A stretch of DNA of 64,000 bases from Rhynchopus sp. YZ270_cl-10. Its lineage: Eukaryota > Euglenozoa > Diplonemea > Diplonemida > Diplonemidae. The DNA lies in NCBI GenBank assembly GCA_964035575.1, contig OZ037853.1, positions 1,635,473-1,699,472 of the forward strand. The letters are read 5' to 3'. Below, piece after piece: positions 52,380-61,100 of this stretch. Every line of letters begins with the position of its first letter. Within the stretch, counting starts at the first letter, position 1. The translations under genes were made by a program, and so were the position numbers. A model generated the notes under the pieces. That model did no database searches. It was not told the DNA's origin and saw nothing but the letters and a program-made list of their open reading frames with translations.

Positions 52380-54700
52380 ACTCAAAAGAATGCCTGCTGT
52401 GCAGTGTATCAATGAGAACCAACTCCCAGCAACAAGGGACGCCTTTTGGCGGGCGTTGTTGAGGGTGTTTGGGGTGCAAAGTTTTCCACAATTTTGATGC
52501 GCGGGTACAGAAGTGTTGTCTTGTTCTTTCATCTCTAGGAATGTAAATGTCAATCGCGTTTAACTACCACTAGGGCTTGTTCAGTGAACCCACAAGGGGT
52601 CGAAGGGGGTTGGTTATCCCATATCTATCAAAGGTTGTGTCGACCAGGCTAATCCACTATGTTACGCTGTATGATGATAAATCCGAAGAAATAACAGTGC
52701 ATAGCAACTGCAGGAAGTTTATTAAAAAGAGTGCCTCACGCTACACAAACCACCACCCGCGATTGACTTAGATGTTATAACAAAGAGAATTCAGAACAAA
52801 ACAACACCCTGCCCCATACACACTAAATTGTCATGCTTCAAGAGCATGCCTGGGCCAAAATTACTGTGACGAAAAGGCAACAAGACCACCCACAAGGAGT
52901 GTGAAATGTGCATTGGTTTTCTGGGGGAACGCAATATTTTCTTGTGTCTAGTCCTCCGGAAGCAGAGGACAGACTTTCCGGAAGGTTTCCAAAGTCGAAT
53001 TTCTTGCACTAGCTATGCTCCCTGGGTTAAATGGCTATAGCAGTGACTGACTAAGTGTACCCACCCCCTCCCCCCCAGATCTTCGTCCGCAAACTCAGAA
53101 TAGATTGGTGCGGGTAGATTTTGAGTTGTTGAATGTCGGACCGAGGTGAAGCTTCTCATCGCAATCGCGGGTGCAGTTCAGACTTCACGATCCTGTGATA
53201 AGTGTAAATGTGGGGTGTGATTAAGTTATGGTATACAAACGTAGTAGTCGGGAAAGGTGAGGTTAATGAAAAAGGCTATTTATTGCCGTGAAATAAGATA
53301 GACTTTTTTCACGCTACAGGTCGAAAGAGTTACCTGCGGCACAAATGGTTCCCGAGTGAAGCGAGGTGAATGATGTGAAGCGGTAACGAGCACCTGTGGA
53401 ACCAAATAGAAACGTAACACTCATCACACGATAAAACCCATGGGAGAGGTTATGGTGAAACGCACACCTCGACCTGTTTGGTGAGGAGTGGCTCTGCAGC
53501 GCGGTTCATCCCCAGAACCGCAAAGGTGTGTTCAAAATGCTTTGTTTCTATTTCCTCCTTCATTTCATGAGGTGACACAAAATGATTGGTGCGTAAAAAA
53601 ATAGCTATTTAATAGTGTGAACATTACGCGTTTATTTCGAGTTGAAAACACGAACGAGTTGAAATATGCGGCATTTTTTTGTTCAATATTCACTAGTAAC
53701 TGAAAGTTAAACATAATTACATACCTTGTCTTCCCCGTAACCTGCGCCTTCGCTGCTTTTATGGTGCTTTCTCTGGGTGCCCAGTACCCGTACCCAGTAC
53801 CCAGTACCCAGTACCCAGTACCCAGTACCCAGTACCCAGTACCCAGTACCCAGTACCCAGTACCCAGTACCCAGTACCCAGTACCCAGTACCCAGTACCC
53901 AGTACCCAGTACCCAGTACCCAGTACCCAGTACCCAGTACCCAGTACCCAGTACCCAGTACCCAGTACCCAGTACCCAGTACCCAGTACCCAGTACCCAG
54001 TACCCAGTACCCAGTACCCAGTACCCAGTACCCAGTACCCAGTACCCAGTACCCAGTACCCAGTACCCAGTACCCAGTACCCAGTACCCAGTACCCAGTA
54101 CCCAGTGTCTTCGAGAACCTAAAAATGCATTTTGTTGAAATTTTCTGGCTTTTTCTGAACTTTTCCCAGCTACTTTTCTGGTCGAGTAGCCAACTTTTCT
54201 GGTGTATGAGTAGGTTTTCTGGGTGGGAGACTGGATTCTGGGTACAGTGGTGTGTCTGGGCACCCAGGCACCTGGGTACTGGTGTATTTTCGGCCCAGGT
54301 ACCCAGGTACACGGTACACTGGTGTACAAGGAAAAAAGTTGTGAAAGAGCAACCACAGCTCCACATGACAAACACAAAAGTGTCCAGTCACGTGGGGCAT
54401 TCATGCACTGAGGAGATAATGATCCAACAATTTACAAGAAGGCATTACTTAACCTACTGCTGGAAGTTGCCAGGTCGTAGTAACACACAAAGTGTGCCTC
54501 CGTTCGGGAAGACCGGATATTCTAGAGACCAAAAAGGCCTCTTCCGCTGGTCAAGGTATAACCGAATGAACGGCCCAAGACCCCCGTGGAGAAGTTAAAT
54601 GTTGTAATGCTATCAAGTACAAACTGCGACCACTGTCTTACCCTCCTCAATACATGGTGGAAGATGTCTTTCACAACAAATATCCTGTACACAGGTACAC
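52380..54700. repeat. Region homologous to 10.2-11.35 kb, permuted and inverted
   Basis: Bases 52380-53060 and 54310-54700 match the 10-11 kb locus in swapped order. The middle, about 53060-54310, is specific to this locus and holds the CCCAGTA array. No gene. Together with the palindrome blocks on both sides it may be one element of about 3 kb. Confidence 0.65.
53790..54106. repeat. Heptanucleotide array (CCCAGTA)n, about 45 copies
   Basis: The complement is (CTGGGTA)... in register TACTGGG, the same unit as at 1926-3234 but in the opposite orientation. It has open frames on both strands but no gene. Confidence 0.97.
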
Positions 54701-55129
54701 AGATAAAACCCGTTAAAATTGTGTGTGAAAGTTCCTCAAAGCCAGAAAATTTCAACAAAGCCCTGTTTTCACCTCCCAAAAAGTCGTTTTCTCTTGATTC
54801 GTGATTTCTGAGTGTGCACTCAGAAAACGACTTTTCTGGTCGGTAAAAAATAGCTATATTTGCATTTTTCGCCCAGCATTGAGGACACATAGGGAGGACC
54901 CACCAATGGCAATTTTGTGATGTCAAAAAAAAAATTTTTTTTTTAGGCCAAAAATTGACTTGTTTTCGGTAAAACCCACGAAAAATTGTGGTACGCTAAA
55001 CTGCGTTTTAGACCCCCACAGATGCTCAAAAGTGCCAAATTTTGCTTTTAATGGCCTCAAATCGTCGAAACTAGCCCTAAACGGGGGCAAAAAAATTTTT
55101 TCGAGAGTCCCTTTCCCTGGGAGGGTCCG

Positions 55130-55292
55130 TAATTACGTACCCTAGGGTACGTAATTACGGACCCTAGGGTACGTAATTACGGACCCTAGGGTCCGTAATT
55201 ACGGACCCTAGGGTCCGTAATTACGCTCCGTAAAGAGGGAGTGTCCTAACATGCCGTTTTACGGACCCTCGGGGTGTGCGGACCCCGCCGTG
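55130..55292. repeat. Palindrome block, right
   Basis: Five copies of GGGTMCGTAATTACGKACCC palindromes joined by TA, then GGACCCTCGGGGTGTGCGGA and CCCCGCCGTG, the complement of the left block at 52236. Confidence 0.85.
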
Positions 55293-55347
55293 AAGGGGAG
55301 AAAATCCTAAAAAACCTTAGTTTTTTAGTCTTTACTATAGAGATGTG

Positions 55348-55480
55348 CGCAAACCCGCAAACCCGCAAACCCGCAAACCCGCAAACCCGTAAACCCGCAA
55401 ACCCGCAAACCCGCAAACCCGCAAACCCGCAAACCCGCAAACCCGCAAACCCGCAAACCCGCAAACCCGCAAACCCGCAA
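55348..55480. repeat. Octanucleotide array (CGCAAACC)n, about 16 copies
   Basis: A small version of the large array at 58.1 kb, in the same orientation, with one CGTAAACC variant. It ends AAGG beside the GTGCAC block. Confidence 0.97.
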
Positions 55481-55486
55481 GGCCAC

Positions 55487-55705
55487 TCCGGTGCACAGGG
55501 TGCCGGTCCGGTGCACAGGGTGCCCCCAAAAAATCCGGTGCACAGGGTGCCAAAAAATCCGGTGCACAGGGTGCTTTTTAGCCGGGGCTTATAACGTGGG
55601 TGGCACCCTGTGCACCGGATTGCGAACCCGTAATGGCACCCTGTGCACCGGATTAAAAGGGGCACCCTGTGCACCGGATTTTTAGGGGCACCCTGTGCAC
55701 CGTTT
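55487..55705. repeat. Four forward and four reverse 17-bp repeats
   Basis: CCGGTGCACAGGGTGCC occurs four times on the plus strand (55487-55575), then four times as its complement GGCACCCTGTGCACCGG (55606-55702, the last ending CCGTTT). About 30 bp separates the two sets. Spacers within each set are short and variable (ACTCC, CCCAAAAAAT, AAAAAAT). The arrangement could fold into one large cruciform or several stacked hairpins. Confidence 0.9.
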
Positions 55706-55725
55706 TTTGCGGGCACCCTGGGGTT

Positions 55726-55992
55726 CATTTTTTTTTACAGGGGTTCATTTTTTTTTACAAAGGGGTTCATTTTTTTTTACAAAGGGGTTCATTTTTTTTT
55801 ACAAAGGGGTTCATTTTTTTTTACAAAGGGGTTCATTTTTTTTTACAAGGGGTTCATTTTTTTTTACAAGGGGTTCATTTTTTTTTACAAGGGGTTCATT
55901 TTTTTTTACAAGGGGTTCATTTTTTTTTACAAGGGGTTCATTTTTTTTTACAGGGGTTCATTTTTTTTTACAGGGGTTCATTTTTTTTTACA
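55726..55992. repeat. Tandem array of GGGGTTCA plus T-run plus ACA(AA)
   Basis: About 13 units of 18-22 bp, each GGGGTTCATTTTTTTTTACA with zero to two extra A and a variable G count. Frames with repeated HFFLQG or FIFFYKG are artefacts. Confidence 0.95.
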
Positions 55993-56158
55993 CAAAAAAC
56001 TATGTTAAGACGAAATCCTACCGATGTGCCTACATGGGGCGTCCCCCGTCAGTAGTGCGCCAGATGAGGGGCATGAAGCGAAATGCGGTGAAAGGTGCAG
56101 GCCTGTTCGCAGCAGGTCTGGAGAGTTGTGGCAACTCGTCTGCTGAGCGTGTGAAGTA

Positions 56159-56160
<2 letters not shown>

Positions 56161-56209
<49 letters not shown>
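56161..56209. repeat. Poly-T tract, 49 bases
   Basis: A pure T run. It could be the complement of a poly-A tail of an inserted cDNA, but no matching gene copy or target duplication was found beside it. Confidence 0.9.
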
Positions 56210-56210
<1 letters not shown>

Positions 56211-57198
56211 GTGTTGTTCAACTTAGCCCTAGGCTCGCTTTTTTTTATCTACATCCAGTGACAGAGGGGGTACTTACTAGTCAAGCGAGTATGTAAACAG
56301 CTAGATGTCCAGACAAGGGCACTTTACTATTGTACTGGCAAGACAGTGCCTGAAAACACAGTTAGTGGCACTAAAATAGAAAGCATGTGGGACAACTACA
56401 ACCAACACTTCCCTGCAAATAAGCAAAAGGGTAGTATGTGAGTGCAATTTTTCCCAGAAGGAAAAGGGGAGGGGATGGGATGGGAGGGTTGCTCTGTCTA
56501 CCGGTGTAGTTTTATTTTGCTTTGTCTTGGGGAGGGGAGGGGAGGAGAAGGAGGGGATTGAGTGAGCCGTTTCCTCTGTAACACACAAACAAATAAAAAG
56601 GAAGTTCCATAATCTTTTTAGTAGTTTTCTTTTTGGTGAAAATTTTTGAGAACTTCTGTAAGTGTGACCTGACCCGACTGACTGACACCCAAAGGGGAAA
56701 ACAACAATAACGCACAACAAAATCAACAACAACAATGGTGGGTCTCGTGCTTACCTGTGGTGGTTTTGAAAAATGAAAAATTGAAATTGACCTTCACAAG
56801 GTAAAAATGAAAAACTAAAGGAGTGAAAAAAGGAACTCAAAGGACAAGAGTTCTGTACAAACTCTACTCTACTGCACAATCTATAAAAGTGGCCCAATGG
56901 CTCCTGATGCCACTGGCCTGGCTCTTAGACAGGTCTTACTCCGAGACTGCCCTCTACCCTCAGAGCCTCGTCCAAGGGGTAAGGGCCGTCGCTGGGGTAG
57001 ACCCGTCCTAGCCAGCAGCCAACCAAAAATATTAACAAATAGGAAGGGGGGCGGAAAGGGGGGAAAGGGGGGGCAAACCCCAAAGGATGAAAAGAACCAA
57101 AAACACAAAATAAAAAGGGTTAAAAATAAACATGGGGCAAACTGTCATTCTCTACACGCTTCTACACACACACTCTCACCCTCTAACTCTCTAACTCT
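56210..57198. other. Intergenic DNA, nothing recognised
   Basis: About 990 bp containing GGGGAGGGGA runs near 56528 and GGGGGG runs near 57045-57075. No supported gene. Confidence 0.4.
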
Positions 57199-58056
57199 CT
57201 AATTCTTTTTATTCCCCTTTTTCCCCTTCCTTCCTCCGCTCTGTCTCCCCTTCTGTCCACCACCGCGACCATTGCGCCCTCTCTGCACCTCCTGGGGCGA
57301 GAGCACATGCTGCGTCGCTTGTGCCACTGCGTCGGTGAACACGTTCGACGTGTTGGACCTACCCTGAGCTGCATGGCGCTGGGGTCCTTTGGGAGCTGGG
57401 GAAGGAGCAGGTTGGGCGGAGGAGGTTGCATTGCCACGGCCTGCCGATGAGGAGGAGGAAGAAGTGGAGACTGCAGGTTGGGCGATGGAGGTTGTAGTGC
57501 CACGGCCTGCAGAGGTGGAGGAAGAAGAAGAAGAAGAGGAGGCTTGAGGTTGTCGGCCTATTCCCTCTCGAGCCGCTCGTGCCTCATTCTCCCTCCTTGT
57601 ACTCTCCGCTGCAAAGGCCTGCCCCCTACTGCTCCGGTTGTCCGTCAGGGCATGCAACGTCGACTTTGCCTTGCACTTTTCCTGAACCGACCACTCATGC
57701 AAACCCACCACCTTCATCACCTCATACCACTGAGTGAAAGTAGCGGTAGAGAGGGGGAGTGACAACAAGGGTCTGCCATCCTGTTTCTCTCCCTGACGGT
57801 AGTGGAACAGGGAGATCCACTTCGTCACAGAAGAAGGCACCGGCGACCCCATGGTGAGGCACGGGAAAAGACCCCCCCTCTCCGTCCGCTCCTCCTCCGT
57901 CCACATCCAAGCCTCGCTCTGCGCCCTCAGCAATTCCCTCACCCTCGCTTGCTTCTTCTGGTCAGGGATGCCTTCCACTGACAGAGAATGCGAGCGATCC
58001 GCCCCCTCCATCGCGGTGTCGAGGTCCTCCTCCTGCTCCTGCTCATCATCATCCAT
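57199..58056 (-). CDS. Unknown protein, acidic start and basic Gly/Lys end
   Basis: From the first ATG the protein is 285 residues. It starts MDDDEQEQEEDLDTAMEG. A central part of about 110 residues looks folded (TKWISLFHYRQGEKQDGRPL, then TFTQWYEVMKVVGLHEWS). Two Ser-rich tracts follow, each with SAGRG followed by a TS-rich AQPA segment (an internal duplication). The C-terminus is strongly basic (RGRNGRGGGQKG, then KGKKGNKKN). The layout recalls a nucleic-acid-binding or gag-like protein, comparable in composition with the gag-like frame at 25.7-26.8 kb, but no similarity in sequence was seen. The start lies 70 bp from the large AAACCCGC array. In the frame of this gene a stop at 58120-58122 closes the array frame, so the two are not fused. 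Confidence 0.6.
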   Translation of the reverse strand: MDDDEQEQEEDLDTAMEGADRSHSLSVEGIPDQKKQARVRELLRAQSEAWMWTEEERTERGGLFPCLTMGSPVPSSVTKWISLFHYRQGEKQDGRPLLSLPLSTATFTQWYEVMKVVGLHEWSVQEKCKAKSTLHALTDNRSSRGQAFAAESTRRENEARAAREGIGRQPQASSSSSSSSTSAGRGTTTSIAQPAVSTSSSSSSAGRGNATSSAQPAPSPAPKGPQRHAAQGRSNTSNVFTDAVAQATQHVLSPQEVQRGRNGRGGGQKGRQSGGRKGKKGNKKN

Positions 58057-58125
58057 CTCCTCCACCTTCACACGCACCTCGGTGTCTGCCGCCTCGGCCT
58101 GTCGCCCCACCTCCTCCTCTTATTC

Positions 58126-61100
58126 CGCAAACCCGCAAACCCGCAAACCCGCAAACCCGCAAACCCGCAAACCCGCAAACCCGTAAACCCGCAAACCCGC
58201 AAACCCGCAAACCCGCAAACCTGCAAACCCGCAAACCCGCAAACCCGCAAACCGCAAACCCGCAAACCCGCAAACCCGCAAACCCGCAAACCCGCAAACC
58301 CGCAAACCCGCAAACCCGCAAACCCGCAAACCCGCAAACCCGCAAACCCGCAAACCCGCAAACCCGCAAACCCGCAAACCCGCAAACCCGCAAACCCGCA
58401 AACCCGCAAACCCGCAAACCCGCAAACCCGCAAACCCGCAAACCCGCAAACCCGCAAACCCGCAAACCCGCAAACCCGCAAACCCGCAAACCCGCAAACC
58501 CGCAAACCCGCAAACCCGCAAACCCGCAAACCCGCAAACCCGCAAACCCGCAAACCCGCAAACCCGCAAACCCGCAAACCCGCAAACCCGCAAACCCGCA
58601 AACCCGCAAACCCGCAAACCCGCAAACCCGCAAACCCGCAAACCCGCAAACCCGCAAACCCGCAAACCCGCAAACCCGCAAACCCGCAAACCCGCAAACC
58701 CGCAAACCCGCAAACCCGCAAACCCGCAAACCCGCAAACCCGCAAACCCGCAAACCCGCAAACCCGCAAACCCGCAAACCCGCAAACCCGCAAACCCGCA
58801 AACCCGCAAACCCGCAAACCCGCAAACCCGCAAACCCGCAAACCCGCAAACCCGCAAACCCGCAAACCCGCAAACCCGCAAACCCGCAAACCCGCAAACC
58901 CGCAAACCCGCAAACCCGCAAACCCGCAAACCCGCAAACCCGCAAACCCGCAAACCCGCAAACCCGCAAACCCGCAAACCCGCAAACCCGCAAACCCGCA
59001 AACCCGCAAACCCGCAAACCCGCAAACCCGCAAACCCGCAAACCCGCAAACCCGCAAACCCGCAAACCCGCAAACCCGCAAACCCGCAAACCCGCAAACC
59101 CGCAAACCCGCAAACCCGCAAACCCGCAAACCCGCAAACCCGCAAACCCGCAAACCCGCAAACCCGCAAACCCGCAAACCCGCAAACCCGCAAACCCGCA
59201 AACCCGCAAACCCGCAAACCCGCAAACCCGCAAACCCGCAAACCCGCAAACCCGCAAACCCGCAAACCCGCAAACCCGCAAACCCGCAAACCCGCAAACC
59301 CGCAAACCCGCAAACCCGCAAACCCGCAAACCCGCAAACCCGCAAACCCGCAAACCCGCAAACCCGCAAACCCGCAAACCCGCAAACCCGCAAACCCGCA
59401 AACCCGCAAACCCGCAAACCCGCAAACCCGCAAACCCGCAAACCCGCAAACCCGCAAACCCGCAAACCCGCAAACCCGCAAACCCGCAAACCCGCAAACC
59501 CGCAAACCCGCAAACCCGCAAACCCGCAAACCCGCAAACCCGCAAACCCGCAAACCCGCAAACCCGCAAACCCGCAAACCCGCAAACCCGCAAACCCGCA
59601 AACCCGCAAACCCGCAAACCCGCAAACCCGCAAACCCGCAAACCCGCAAACCCGCAAACCCGCAAACCCGCAAACCCGCAAACCCGCAAACCCGCAAACC
59701 CGCAAACCCGCAAACCCGCAAACCCGCAAACCCGCAAACCCGCAAACCCGCAAACCCGCAAACCCGCAAACCCGCAAACCCGCAAACCCGCAAACCCGCA
59801 AACCCGCAAACCCGCAAACCCGCAAACCCGCAAACCCGCAAACCCGCAAACCCGCAAACCCGCAAACCCGCAAACCCGCAAACCCGCAAACCCGCAAACC
59901 CGCAAACCCGCAAACCCGCAAACCCGCAAACCCGCAAACCCGCAAACCCGCAAACCCGCAAACCCGCAAACCCGCAAACCCGCAAACCCGCAAACCCGCA
60001 AACCCGCAAACCCGCAAACCCGCAAACCCGCAAACCCGCAAACCCGCAAACCCGCAAACCCGCAAACCCGCAAACCCGCAAACCCGCAAACCCGCAAACC
60101 CGCAAACCCGCAAACCCGCAAACCCGCAAACCCGCAAACCCGCAAACCCGCAAACCCGCAAACCCGCAAACCCGCAAACCCGCAAACCCGCAAACCCGCA
60201 AACCCGCAAACCCGCAAACCCGCAAACCCGCAAACCCGCAAACCCGCAAACCCGCAAACCCGCAAACCCGCAAACCCGCAAACCCGCAAACCCGCAAACC
60301 CGCAAACCCGCAAACCCGCAAACCCGCAAACCCGCAAACCCGCAAACCCGCAAACCCGCAAACCCGCAAACCCGCAAACCCGCAAACCCGCAAACCCGCA
60401 AACCCGCAAACCCGCAAACCCGCAAACCCGCAAACCCGCAAACCCGCAAACCCGCAAACCCGCAAACCCGCAAACCCGCAAACCCGCAAACCCGCAAACC
60501 CGCAAACCCGCAAACCCGCAAACCCGCAAACCCGCAAACCCGCAAACCCGCAAACCCGCAAACCCGCAAACCCGCAAACCCGCAAACCCGCAAACCCGCA
60601 AACCCGCAAACCCGCAAACCCGCAAACCCGCAAACCCGCAAACCCGCAAACCCGCAAACCCGCAAACCCGCAAACCCGCAAACCCGCAAACCCGCAAACC
60701 CGCAAACCCGCAAACCCGCAAACCCGCAAACCCGCAAACCCGCAAACCCGCAAACCCGCAAACCCGCAAACCCGCAAACCCGCAAACCCGCAAACCCGCA
60801 AACCCGCAAACCCGCAAACCCGCAAACCCGCAAACCCGCAAACCCGCAAACCCGCAAACCCGCAAACCCGCAAACCCGCAAACCCGCAAACCCGCAAACC
60901 CGCAAACCCGCAAACCCGCAAACCCGCAAACCCGCAAACCCGCAAACCCGCAAACCCGCAAACCCGCAAACCCGCAAACCCGCAAACCCGCAAACCCGCA
61001 AACCCGCAAACCCGCAAACCCGCAAACCCGCAAACCCGCAAACCCGCAAACCCGCAAACCCGCAAACCCGCAAACCCGCAAACCCGCAAACCCGCAAACC

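Noticed and set aside
53565-54598. Frames with WVLGTGY or VPSTQYP repeats
   Set aside because: They are readings of the CCCAGTA array on both strands.
55348-55705. CRISPR array
   Set aside because: Repeats are contiguous 8-mers, then mirrored 17-mers with tiny variable gaps; there are no equal-length unique spacers and no cas genes, and the host is a eukaryote.
55643-56261. Phe-rich frames of 121-188 codons
   Set aside because: They are readings of the GGGGTTCA/T-run array and the poly-T tract.
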